Assembly: GCA_036401395.1 (NCBI GenBank)
Contig: DASWUZ010000270.1
Location: 1 to 7,699 of the forward strand
Source of the DNA: DASWUZ01 sp036401395
Lineage (GTDB): Bacteria > Acidobacteriota > Terriglobia > Terriglobales > Acidobacteriaceae
Length of the DNA stretch: 7,699 nucleotides
Direction: 5' to 3'
In this document: in pieces, positions 1 to 5,349 of the stretch
Numbering within the stretch: the stretch's first letter is position 1
Layout of the letters: each line of letters begins with the position of its first letter
Program-made: the position numbers and the translations under genes
Notes under the pieces: model-generated
The model's database searches: none
Seen by the model: the letters and a program-made list of their open reading frames with translations, nothing else
Told to the model about the DNA's origin: nothing

Positions 1-1
1 C

Positions 2-1027
2 TTTGATCCCACGCTGGGATCGCTGACGCTGGTCGCGCTGGCGGCGAAGACGGCGAGCCCTACGTTCCTGGCGTTTTCACCGGACAAGAAGATGCTGATC
101 GCGGCCAACGAGATTGATAACTATGTTGCTTCCGGGGCCGACGCCGGGGCGGCAGCGGGTGAGAAGACGGGGAGCGTCAGCAGTTTCAAAGTGGATGGAG
201 CGAGCCTGACGTATGTAAATACGGTTTCGGCGCACGGCGCCTCGACCTGCCACGTGGCCGTCGACCAGTCGGGCACGGCAGTCTTTGCCGCCAACTATAC
301 GGGTGGAAGCGCGGCTTCTTTTCGGCTGGGTGCGGATGGGCGCCTGAGCCCGGCAGTTTCGCAGTTCCACTACAAAGGGCATGGCCCCGTCGCTGACAGG
401 CAAGACTCCCCGCACGCGCACCGGGTCACGGTCTCGCCCGACAACCGGTTTGTTTTCGTGAACGACCTTGGCCTCGATTGCCTGCACATCTATCACCTGG
501 ATTGGGCGGCGGGGGCGCTGACTCCGGCGACTCCCCCCGAGTTAAAACTCGCCCCCGCGTCGGGGCCCCGCGCGCTGCGCTTTCATCCGATCGGGCCGTG
601 GGTCTATTGCGTCAATGAGCTCAACTCGACGATCGATGTTTTTGGGTGGAAGCAGACTACAGGCCAGTTTACGGCGCTGCAAAGACTGGAGCTGCTGCCC
701 GAGGGTTTCAAGGGCGTGGCGCGGGCTTCGGAGCTGGTGTTTGATCGCAGCGGCTTGTTTGGTTACGCGGCCGTGCGGGACAACAATTTTGTAGCGACGC
801 TCATGGTGCATCCGCTGACGGGCAAGCTGACGCTGGCCGACCGTTGCGACTGCGGGGGCAAGACGCCGCGGCATATCGCGCTCGATCCTTCGGAGAAGTG
901 GCTGCTGGTGGCGAACCAGGATTCGGACGTCATCTCCGCGATTCAGCGGGACGCGACGAGTGGCAAGCTGGGTTCGACTGCGGTCAATATGAAGATCGCG
1001 AAGCCCCAGTGCCTGCTGTTTGCCTAG
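2..1027 (+). CDS. Lactonase family (YbhE/YkgB-like) beta-propeller protein, 5' end outside the window
   Basis: The reading frame is open from base 2, well before the first ATG at 92, and the residues before that ATG (FDPTLGSLTLVALA, then PTFLAFSPDKK) fit the family, so the gene starts upstream of the window. The 341 visible residues are most of a seven-bladed propeller related to 6-phosphogluconolactonase, which hydrolyses 6-phosphogluconolactone in the pentose phosphate pathway. Blade-like repeats are visible: AANYTGGSAASF, SPHAHRVTVSPDNRFVFVNDLG, RALRFHPIGPWVYCVNELNSTI, and PRHIALDPSEKWLLVANQDSDVI near the C-terminus. The His-containing PHAH segment is typical of the family. Many members have unproven substrates, so a general sugar-lactone hydrolase is the safest call. 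It ends 70 bp before trpF on the same strand. A link to tryptophan synthesis is not evident, so this may be a chance neighbour. Whether a signal peptide exists cannot be judged because the N-terminus is missing. Confidence 0.9.
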   Translation, partial: FDPTLGSLTLVALAAKTASPTFLAFSPDKKMLIAANEIDNYVASGADAGAAAGEKTGSVSSFKVDGASLTYVNTVSAHGASTCHVAVDQSGTAVFAANYTGGSAASFRLGADGRLSPAVSQFHYKGHGPVADRQDSPHAHRVTVSPDNRFVFVNDLGLDCLHIYHLDWAAGALTPATPPELKLAPASGPRALRFHPIGPWVYCVNELNSTIDVFGWKQTTGQFTALQRLELLPEGFKGVARASELVFDRSGLFGYAAVRDNNFVATLMVHPLTGKLTLADRCDCGGKTPRHIALDPSEKWLLVANQDSDVISAIQRDATSGKLGSTAVNMKIAKPQCLLFA

Positions 1028-1097
1028 GTCCTGATAGCTGCTGTGTTTGGCGATGCGCTCTTGTCTGATGAGCGTTGTGTCATGGGGCGCGTTCACG

Positions 1098-1823
1098 ATG
1101 TGGATCAAAATCTGCGGTAATACGAACCCTGAGGATGCGCTGTTCGCGGCTGAATGTGGCGCGGATGCGCTCGGATTCGTCTTTGCGGAGAGCCCTCGCC
1201 GAGTCACTGTGGAGCAGGTAAGGGAAATCACGCCGCACTTGCCGGAGCATGTCGAGACTTACGGTGTATTCGTCGATGCAGATTTCGATACGGTAGTAAG
1301 CACCGTGCTCGAATGCGGCTTAACGGGAGTTCAACTCCACACTCTGAGCGATGCGAATTTGCCCTCGCGTTTGCGGCACTACTTCTCTGGGGGGCTGGGT
1401 GGGGGGCTGGGTGGGGGTCAGTTCAGGCTGCTGCGAGCGCTCAATTATTCTGCCGATCTTGACTCGCAACTTAAGGCGATGCATGGATGCGCGGAGATTG
1501 ATGGTGTCCTCGTGGACTCGCGAACGGCGAAAGCGGTGGGCGGAACGGGGACCAGTTTCGATTGGGCGGGGGCGCGCGATGCTTTTGCGCGGAATGCGCC
1601 CTATCTCAACATGGTCGTCGCGGGTGGATTGACACCCGAAAATGTTGGCGACGCAATCAAGGTGCTGGAGCCTTGGGGAGTGGATATTGTCACGGGCGTC
1701 GAATCTGCGCCGGGGAAGAAAGACGCGGCGCGCGTCAAGTTCTTTATCGAGAATGCGAGGGCGGGAGATCGACCGGGTCATACAGGCATGGCAACTAGGG
1801 GTCATAAAAAAGAACTGATTTGA
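1098..1823 (+). CDS. trpF: Phosphoribosylanthranilate isomerase
   Basis: TrpF carries out the Amadori rearrangement of N-(5'-phosphoribosyl)anthranilate to CdRP, the third committed step of tryptophan synthesis, in the cytoplasm. The 241-residue product starts MWIKICGNTNPEDA, the family's N-terminal strand with the catalytic Cys (C6). The general acid Asp is D140 in GVLVDSRTAKAVGGTGTSFDW. Phosphate-binding segments follow at VVAGGLTPENV (about 173-183) and VDIVTGVES (195-203). ATG 1098 was chosen because it begins exactly at the conserved N-terminus; the frame stays open further 5' but those residues do not fit the family. The Shine-Dalgarno is weak (GGGG at 1084-1087). Two oddities stand out: a glycine-rich insert GGLGGGLGGG at 98-107 encoded by a DNA tandem repeat, and a polar tail of about 20 residues beyond the usual end. 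Together these make it longer than the usual 200-220 residues. Position 8 is Asn where Ile, Leu or Val is common. Confidence 0.95.
   Translation: MWIKICGNTNPEDALFAAECGADALGFVFAESPRRVTVEQVREITPHLPEHVETYGVFVDADFDTVVSTVLECGLTGVQLHTLSDANLPSRLRHYFSGGLGGGLGGGQFRLLRALNYSADLDSQLKAMHGCAEIDGVLVDSRTAKAVGGTGTSFDWAGARDAFARNAPYLNMVVAGGLTPENVGDAIKVLEPWGVDIVTGVESAPGKKDAARVKFFIENARAGDRPGHTGMATRGHKKELI
1389..1417 (+). repeat. 12-bp G-rich tandem repeat inside trpF, G-quadruplex candidate
   Basis: The unit GGGGGGCTGGGT occurs twice (1389-1400, 1401-1412) followed by a partial third copy GGGGG (1413-1417). Five runs of at least three G are separated by loops of 1-2 bases, matching the standard G-quadruplex pattern on the coding strand. 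The unit is a multiple of three, so a gain or loss of one copy would add or remove four residues (GGLG) without a frameshift. It encodes residues 98-107 of TrpF, probably a surface loop. Confidence 0.85.
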
Positions 1824-1853
1824 GTAGTTACTAAAGTCTAGCGACCTTTGGGT

Positions 1854-1859
1854 TAGACT
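1854..1859 (+). promoter_or_regulatory. -10-like hexamer TAGACT abutting the 69-residue gene
   Basis: TAGACT ends 5 bp before the ATG at 1865, so a transcript from it would begin at or next to the start codon (leaderless). No good -35 box is seen at the usual 16-18 bp spacing and there is no Shine-Dalgarno before the ATG. The call rests on position and on the same arrangement at two other genes in the window. Confidence 0.4.
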
Positions 1860-1864
1860 GCGTC

Positions 1865-2074
1865 ATGGCCTCAAAGCGCAAGATGGTAGAACGTACCTAT
1901 CCTGGAGCGCTAGGATGGGCGTGTACCGCGTGCAAATGGTTTCATCCTCGGCCAACCTTCATGTTTGAACCGGCAGAGTTGGAATACGCCACTCTGTCAT
2001 TCAGCGCTCACAGATGCGCCGACTTCGCATCCCAATCAGCCCCACCCGTTCCTCAATCCCCCAAACGTGATTAG
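1865..2074 (+). CDS. Small Cys/His protein of unknown function (possible zinc binding)
   Basis: This 69-residue protein lies between trpF (41 bp upstream) and trpB. It is basic at the N-terminus (MASKRK) and has a CxxC pair at C20/C23 within GWACTACKWFHP and a second Cys/His group, H49 and C51, in FSAHRCADF. The spacing of a CxxC and a later HxC fits a small zinc-binding fold, although the ligands are not proven. I have an impression that short proteins of the pattern W-x-C-x2-C-x-W ... F-x2-H-x-C-x2-F are common in Acidobacteria, but I cannot confirm a named family. The tail from about residue 57 is Pro/Ser-rich and probably disordered. There is no signal peptide or membrane segment. It has two Trp codons (W18, W24), but they are neither adjacent nor close to a terminator, so a classical trp leader peptide is unlikely. 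The start is supported by the lack of upstream in-frame alternatives and by the nearby -10-like box. Confidence 0.65.
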   Translation: MASKRKMVERTYPGALGWACTACKWFHPRPTFMFEPAELEYATLSFSAHRCADFASQSAPPVPQSPKRD

Positions 2075-2104
2075 AGGCCCAGTCTAATGGCCGGAGTAGC
2101 CTCT
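2070..2104 (+). promoter_or_regulatory. Overlapping inverted repeats 5' of trpB
   Basis: ATTAGA (2070-2075) is a perfect inverted repeat of TCTAAT (2083-2088) with a 7-base loop. AGAGGC (2073-2078) is a perfect inverted repeat of GCCTCT (2099-2104). The two left arms share AGA at 2073-2075, so the stems exclude one another in RNA. The stop codon of the small upstream gene (2072-2074) lies in the shared arm. No U-run follows, so this is not a simple terminator. It could be a switch, an operator (if bound as DNA), or coincidence. Confidence 0.35.
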
Positions 2105-2110
2105 CTGTGG

Positions 2111-2155
2111 CGAGCCTTAGCCGCACTGATGGCGTAACCTGAATATTCGGGCTCG
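2111..2155 (+). promoter_or_regulatory. Possible structured 5' leader of trpB
   Basis: CGAGCC (2111-2116) pairs perfectly with GGCTCG (2150-2155). The enclosed sequence holds a second hairpin, CCTGA-ATAT-TCGGG (2138-2151), with one G-U pair in RNA; its 3' arm overlaps the outer stem by two bases (2150-2151), so the two could compete or share partly. A GCC/GGC pairing (2120-2122 with 2131-2133) is also possible. The structure ends about 30 bases before the trpB Shine-Dalgarno. No T-box motif or tandem Trp codons are seen. Regulatory function is inferred only from position. Confidence 0.3.
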
Positions 2156-2186
2156 GATCTGCTGACTTCAAGCTGGGTTTGTGTGG

Positions 2187-2191
2187 GGAGG
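2187..2191 (+). promoter_or_regulatory. Shine-Dalgarno GGAGG that fixes the trpB start
   Basis: GGAGG lies 7 bases before the ATG at 2199, a near-ideal spacing. This supports 2199 over the in-frame GTG at 2181, which would place the ribosome site inside the coding region, and over later ATGs at 2219 and 2222-region codons. Confidence 0.75.
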
Positions 2192-2198
2192 AAATGCG

Positions 2199-3440
2199 AT
2201 GACTCCTGCGAGCGAAATGATGGAAGCTCAGGTAGTCGAGGTGATGGGGACTAAGGCAGTGCCGGGCCGCTTCGGCGCGTACGGCGGGCGCTATGTGCCC
2301 GAGACGCTGATGGCCGCGCTCGAAGAGCTGGAGCTGGCATACGCAGCGGCCGATGCGGACCCGGCCTTTCATGCCGAGCTGGACTTGCTGCTGAGGGATT
2401 TTGCCGGCCGTCCTACACCGCTTTATTTTGCGTCGAGACTGACAGAGCATCTCGGCGGGGCGAAGATTTATTTGAAGCGCGAAGACCTCCTTCATACCGG
2501 CGCACACAAAATTAACAACTGCATTGGCCAGGGGCTGCTGGCACGGCGCATGGGCAAGCGGCGGGTGATTGCCGAGACCGGCGCGGGGCAGCACGGGGTG
2601 GCTACGGCCACGGTGTGCGCGCTGCTTGGTTTTGAGTGCGTCGTCTACATGGGCGATGAGGACATGCGCCGCCAGGAACTCAACGTCTACCGCATGAGGC
2701 TGCTGGGTGCCGAGGTGCGCGGGGTCAGCTCCGGGTCAAAGACGCTCAAGGACGCGATCAACGAGGCGATGCGGGACTGGGTGACCAACGTTCGGACGAC
2801 GCATTATCTGCTGGGGAGTGTGCTGGGTGCGCACCCTTATCCGACCATGGTGAGGAATTTTCATCGCGTGATCAGCCGCGAAATGCGGGGTCAGATTCTG
2901 GAGAAGGAAGGGCGGCTGCCGACTGCGGTGATCGCCTGTGTTGGCGGAGGTTCGAACGCTATAGGCGCGTTCTATGAATTTATTTCCGATAAGAATGTGC
3001 GGTTGATCGGGGTCGAGGCGGGTGGTCGCGGGCCGGGGCTTGGCGAGCACGCGGCGCGGTTTGAAGGTGGTTCGCCGGGCGTGCTGCAGGGGACTTTTTC
3101 CTATGTGCTGCAGGATGATGCGGGGCAGATTTCGTTGACCCATTCGGTGTCGGCGGGGCTGGACTATGCGTCGATCGGGCCGGAGCACGCGGCGCTGCAT
3201 GATTCGGGGCGGGCGGAGTATTTGTCTGCTTCGGATGACGAGGCGCTGAAGGCCACGGTGGTGCTGGCGCGGACGGAGGGCATTTTGCCGGCGCTCGAGA
3301 GTGCTCATGCGGTGGCGGAGTGCATTCGACTGGCGCCTACGATGGGACGCGAGGACATTGTCGTGGTGAATGTGTCGGGGCGCGGCGATAAGGACATGGG
3401 GATTATCGCGCGCGAGCTGAATTTGCAGGGAGCTTCGTAG
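2199..3440 (+). CDS. trpB: Tryptophan synthase beta chain
   Basis: TrpB is the PLP enzyme that condenses indole, channelled from TrpA, with L-serine to form tryptophan; it works in the cytoplasm as an alpha2-beta2 complex. The 413-residue product has all landmarks: GRFGAYGGRYVPETL near 28-37, the Schiff-base lysine K104 in HTGAHKINN, the catalytic Glu E126 in AETGAGQHG, the PLP-phosphate loop GGGSN at 249-253, D322 in LDYASIGPEHA, and the C-terminal NVSGRGDKD at 391-399. These positions run 17 residues ahead of the E. coli enzyme because of a longer, poorly conserved N-terminus (MTPASEMMEAQVVEV). The GRGPGLGEH segment identifies the common TrpB1 type rather than TrpB2. It is preceded by a 124-bp leader with inverted repeats and followed after 4 bp by trpA, consistent with tight co-expression of the two subunits. 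Confidence 0.98.
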   Translation: MTPASEMMEAQVVEVMGTKAVPGRFGAYGGRYVPETLMAALEELELAYAAADADPAFHAELDLLLRDFAGRPTPLYFASRLTEHLGGAKIYLKREDLLHTGAHKINNCIGQGLLARRMGKRRVIAETGAGQHGVATATVCALLGFECVVYMGDEDMRRQELNVYRMRLLGAEVRGVSSGSKTLKDAINEAMRDWVTNVRTTHYLLGSVLGAHPYPTMVRNFHRVISREMRGQILEKEGRLPTAVIACVGGGSNAIGAFYEFISDKNVRLIGVEAGGRGPGLGEHAARFEGGSPGVLQGTFSYVLQDDAGQISLTHSVSAGLDYASIGPEHAALHDSGRAEYLSASDDEALKATVVLARTEGILPALESAHAVAECIRLAPTMGREDIVVVNVSGRGDKDMGIIARELNLQGAS

Positions 3441-3444
3441 GCAG

Positions 3445-4224
3445 ATGGCGATTCGGTTCAAGAACAAGCCAGGGTTGGTTGCTTATTTGACGGCTGGCGA
3501 CCCTGATGTTGCCACTACGCGGGCGATTGCGCTGGCCGCGATCGATGCTGGCGCGGATGTGATCGAGTTGGGGGTTCCGTTCAGCGATCCGCTGGCAGAT
3601 GGGCCGGTGATTCAGCGGGCGAGTGAACGGGCGGTTCTCGGCGGGACTACTCTGGCCGACGTGCTGGGGCTGGCCGCTGAATTGCGGGCCGCTCGGCCGG
3701 ATGCCGGGCTGGTTATTTTTTCTTACTTCAACCCGGTGCTGCGGTTTGGGCTGGAGAAGTTTTGCGCGGCGGCGGAACGGGCCGGGGTCGACGGCGTTCT
3801 GATCACCGACATGATTGTCGAGGAGGTCGGCGTATACCTCCCCCTCCTTCATCGCTATCACCTCGCTCCAATTTTCCTCGCAGCGCCCACCAGCACCGAC
3901 GCGCGACTCAAGGCCATTGCCGCTGTTTCCGAAGGCTTCGTCTACGCCATCTCGCGGATGGGCATCACCGGCGCGCAGACTACGCTGGCGTCCGATGCTG
4001 AGCAGCTTGTTCGGCGGCTGCGCCAGTTTACTAAGCTGCCGATTGCGGTTGGATTCGGCGTCTCGACCGCGGAGCACGTGGCAGCGCTGGGCGAGTTTGC
4101 CGACGCTGCTGTTGTCGGGAGTGCGCTGGTTGCGATTATTGAGAAGTCGGCTCCGGCGGAGGCTCCGGGGGCGGTCTCCCGATTTATCAAGGGCCTGCGC
4201 GAGACGCCCGCACTGGCCCTCTAG
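3445..4224 (+). CDS. trpA: Tryptophan synthase alpha chain
   Basis: TrpA cleaves indole-3-glycerol phosphate to indole and glyceraldehyde 3-phosphate and passes indole through a tunnel to TrpB. The 259-residue TIM-barrel shows LVAYLTAGDP at 11-20, the catalytic Glu E41 in VIELGVPFSDPLADGP with the second acidic residue D52, loop-6 region YAISRMGITGAQ at 167-178 (Y167 matches the conserved active-site Tyr), and phosphate-binding GFGVS (203-207) and VGSAL (224-228). Numbering runs 8 behind E. coli, reflecting a short N-terminus. Loop L2 reads TDMIVEE where many family members have D-x-P-x-EE, a mild variation. The ATG lies 4 bp after the trpB stop, with GGGAG at 3428-3432 inside the trpB end as a distant Shine-Dalgarno, so translational coupling is likely. 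A 60-bp patch (3841-3900) has strongly inverted G/C strand bias. Confidence 0.98.
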   Translation: MAIRFKNKPGLVAYLTAGDPDVATTRAIALAAIDAGADVIELGVPFSDPLADGPVIQRASERAVLGGTTLADVLGLAAELRAARPDAGLVIFSYFNPVLRFGLEKFCAAAERAGVDGVLITDMIVEEVGVYLPLLHRYHLAPIFLAAPTSTDARLKAIAAVSEGFVYAISRMGITGAQTTLASDAEQLVRRLRQFTKLPIAVGFGVSTAEHVAALGEFADAAVVGSALVAIIEKSAPAEAPGAVSRFIKGLRETPALAL

Positions 4225-4226
4225 AT

Positions 4227-4232
4227 TAAGAT
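4227..4232 (+). promoter_or_regulatory. -10-like hexamer TAAGAT abutting the 142-residue gene
   Basis: TAAGAT ends 8 bp before the ATG at 4241 and directly follows the trpA stop. A transcript from it would have a leader of about 0-3 bases. There is no Shine-Dalgarno before the ATG and no good -35 box inside the trpA end. It is supported mainly by the parallel arrangement at 1854 and 6475. Confidence 0.35.
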
Positions 4233-4240
4233 TTACTTCC

Positions 4241-4669
4241 ATGACAAAGCTATCGACTCGGGCATCCCACTCGTCGCGTTTAGTTTTGTCCACCGCTACA
4301 AGAATTGTCTTGGCCCTGTTGTTCATAGCAGGAAATCGACCCGCAGCCGCTCAAGTCAACATACAGGTGTATTCCGTAGCCGCTGCAAAAGAGGCAGCCA
4401 CCAAGCTCGAGGGTAAGGCAATTTCCGTGAAAGGCCACTTCTGGTGGGGCAAAGAAGGGTCGATGATCTACGACAGTTATTACAAAGCGATTCTTACGGT
4501 GCAATATTCCAATGCATTTAACGCTAAACATCCTGGCCTCGAGTTTTTCCTTCCAAATCCCAGACGAAAATCAAATATCGCGACAATAACTGGCCGAATC
4601 AGTCACAAAGGGGACGAGAGAGTAGCCCTAATCGCCGACGACATCGAGTTTGCGGAAAACCCCAGATGA
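4241..4669 (+). CDS. Exported small protein of unknown function, possible OB-like fold
   Basis: The 142-residue product begins with a long basic N-region (MTKLSTRASHSSR), a hydrophobic stretch (about 22-30, IVLALLFIA) and a cleavage-like AAA/Q at 37/38, so it is probably exported by Sec to the periplasm or beyond. The mature part of about 105 residues has no cysteine. It has strand-like segments such as GKAISVKGHFWW (58-69), a short KEGSMIYDSYYKAILTV, and NIATITGRISHKGDERVALIADDIEF near the C-terminus. The V-x-G followed by later T-x-x-G-R-I pattern recalls small OB-fold proteins, but this is inference from strand pattern only. It starts 16 bp after trpA. Its codon and base composition look closer to 50% GC than those of the trp genes, and an active role in aromatic metabolism is not suggested. 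The start is the only ATG that gives a sensible signal peptide. Confidence 0.7.
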   Translation: MTKLSTRASHSSRLVLSTATRIVLALLFIAGNRPAAAQVNIQVYSVAAAKEAATKLEGKAISVKGHFWWGKEGSMIYDSYYKAILTVQYSNAFNAKHPGLEFFLPNPRRKSNIATITGRISHKGDERVALIADDIEFAENPR

Positions 4670-4724
4670 TTGACTGATTGAATTTGATGGCTAATCACGC
4701 CTCCTCGCGATATTGGCACGACAA

Positions 4725-4730
4725 AAGGAA
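4725..4730 (+). promoter_or_regulatory. Shine-Dalgarno AAGGAA for the chorismate mutase gene
   Basis: AAGGAA lies 5 bases before the ATG at 4736 and supports that start, which also begins directly at the first conserved helix of the AroQ fold. Confidence 0.6.
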
Positions 4731-4735
4731 CGACC

Positions 4736-5050
4736 ATGGAAATAGAGGACCTGCGGCGGCGGATTGATGAGTTGGACCGGGAGCTGGTGACTTTGATCAG
4801 TGAGCGGGCTCGGTGTGCGCAGCAGATTGGGCAGTTGAAGCGGGCTACTTCACTGCCGGTGTATGAGCCTAATCGTGAGCGCGTGATTTATGAGAATGTA
4901 CGGGCTTCGAATCCTGGGCCGCTGCCGGATATTGAATTGACACATATCTATGAGCGGATCATCGATGTAATGCGGGCGCTACAGCGGGATGAGCTTGCTT
5001 CGCGGAGAGAGGGCGCGGTCAAGGACGGGGGCGAGTTACGGAGCGGCTGA
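4736..5050 (+). CDS. aroQ: Chorismate mutase, AroQ class, monofunctional
   Basis: This enzyme converts chorismate to prephenate, the branch point towards phenylalanine and tyrosine. The 104-residue all-helical protein matches the AroQ domain over its first 85 or so residues. Aligned by eye to the E. coli P-protein mutase domain, active-site residues are all present: R7 (R11), R24 (R28), K35 (K39), E44 (D48, conservative), R47 (R51), E48 (E52) and Q83 (Q88). AroQ enzymes act as intertwined dimers. There is no signal peptide, so it is cytoplasmic, unlike the exported *AroQ type. No prephenate dehydratase, dehydrogenase or DAHP synthase domain is fused, but DAHP synthase and tyrA follow downstream. 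The tail from about 88 is charged and Gly-rich and probably disordered. Symbol note: aroQ is also used for type II dehydroquinase, which this is not. Confidence 0.93.
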   Translation: MEIEDLRRRIDELDRELVTLISERARCAQQIGQLKRATSLPVYEPNRERVIYENVRASNPGPLPDIELTHIYERIIDVMRALQRDELASRREGAVKDGGELRSG

Positions 5051-5179
5051 CCAGCCGGGTCGGGCCTGGATAGACTTGGGTTGGGGACGTAGAGTTTGAG
5101 GGAGGCTGGGGTAAAGCCCGCCTTTGATTGGGTTGGTTCATGCGAGGGTTGAATCACCGCCTCCCTCCAGTAAGAGCGG

Positions 5180-5190
5180 ACGCTTCGCGT
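5180..5190. repeat. Short palindrome ACGC-TTC-GCGT
   Basis: A perfect 4-bp stem with a 3-base loop at the left edge of the palindrome cluster. Weak on its own; listed because it joins the larger ones. Confidence 0.4.
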
Positions 5191-5191
5191 A

Positions 5192-5216
5192 CCCACTCAT
5201 GCTGCGCATGAATGGG
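5192..5216. repeat. Palindrome CCCA-C-TCATGC / TGC / GCATGA-A-TGGG
   Basis: TCATGC (5197-5202) and GCATGA (5206-5211) form a perfect 6-bp stem around loop TGC. Past a single C/A mismatch, CCCA (5192-5195) pairs with TGGG (5213-5216), giving ten pairs in all. This looks like a member of a dispersed intergenic repeat. Confidence 0.65.
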
Positions 5217-5245
5217 GCACCCGGCCTTGAGGCAGCCTCCCCTCA

Positions 5246-5259
5246 GCGGCTAAAGCCGC
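5246..5259. repeat. Palindrome GCGGCT-AA-AGCCGC
   Basis: A perfect 6-bp stem with a 2-base AA centre. Its core GGCT-nA-AGCC matches that of the palindrome at 5278-5297, so the two appear to be versions of one motif in tandem, 18 bp apart. Confidence 0.7.
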
Positions 5260-5277
5260 ATTTCTTCAATGCACTAT

Positions 5278-5297
5278 GGCACGGCTGAAGCCGTGCC
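5278..5297. repeat. Palindrome GGCACGGCT / GA / AGCCGTGCC
   Basis: A perfect 9-bp stem with a 2-base GA centre, the strongest palindrome in the window. It resembles REP-like intergenic repeats that I associate with Acidobacteria, though copy number cannot be judged from one window. It lies 52 bp before the DAHP synthase start. Confidence 0.75.
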
Positions 5298-5301
5298 CCT
5301 T

Positions 5302-5316
5302 CAAAGTACGACTTTG
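5302..5316. repeat. Palindrome CAAAGT-ACG-ACTTTG
   Basis: A perfect 6-bp stem with a 3-base loop, immediately right of the strongest palindrome. It may be the right half of one composite element with it, or an operator for the downstream gene. Confidence 0.55.
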
Positions 5317-5349
5317 CCAACCAGACTTTGTTCAGACAGGAAGATAGGA

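Larger units (their letters stand above)
5051..5349 (+). other. 299-bp gene-free stretch carrying a palindrome cluster
   Basis: No convincing gene is seen on either strand. The 5' half (5051-5150) has a G-rich + strand and no clear element. The 3' half (5180-5316) carries five short palindromes listed separately, each with a 2-3 base loop. None is followed by a U-run, so intrinsic termination is not indicated. A Shine-Dalgarno-like AGGAAG (5338-5343) precedes the DAHP synthase start. No reliable promoter for that gene could be picked. Confidence 0.6.

Noticed and set aside
5..21. Perfect inverted repeat GATCCCA-CGC-TGGGATC at the window start.
   Set aside because: It lies inside the lactonase coding frame (FDPTLGS) with no sign of a gene end, so it is probably a chance result of codon content.
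1056..1074. Possible hairpin CGCTC ... GAGCG between the lactonase and trpF as a terminator.
   Set aside because: Only 5 bp of stem, a 9-base loop and no U-run; too weak to call.
1047..1097. Longer TrpF starting upstream of ATG 1098.
   Set aside because: The extra residues do not resemble the family, whose N-terminus begins at the M-x-IKICG strand, exactly at 1098.
542..1231. Long open frames on the - strand opposite the lactonase, trpB and trpA genes.
   Set aside because: They are shadows of high-GC coding genes; their translations are Arg/Pro/His-rich and lack recognisable domains.
1865..2074. The small gene as a classical trp leader peptide.
   Set aside because: Its two Trp codons are separated and about 130 bp from the inverted repeats, and no terminator with a U-run follows.
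3815..4240. Upstream extension of the 142-residue protein into trpA in another frame.
   Set aside because: It overlaps trpA fully and the translation there is low-complexity Arg/Ser; ATG 4241 gives a proper signal peptide.
5269..5349. N-terminally extended DAHP synthase from ATG 5269.
   Set aside because: The extension would translate the palindrome element, has no Shine-Dalgarno support, and the family N-terminus MIV matches ATG 5350.
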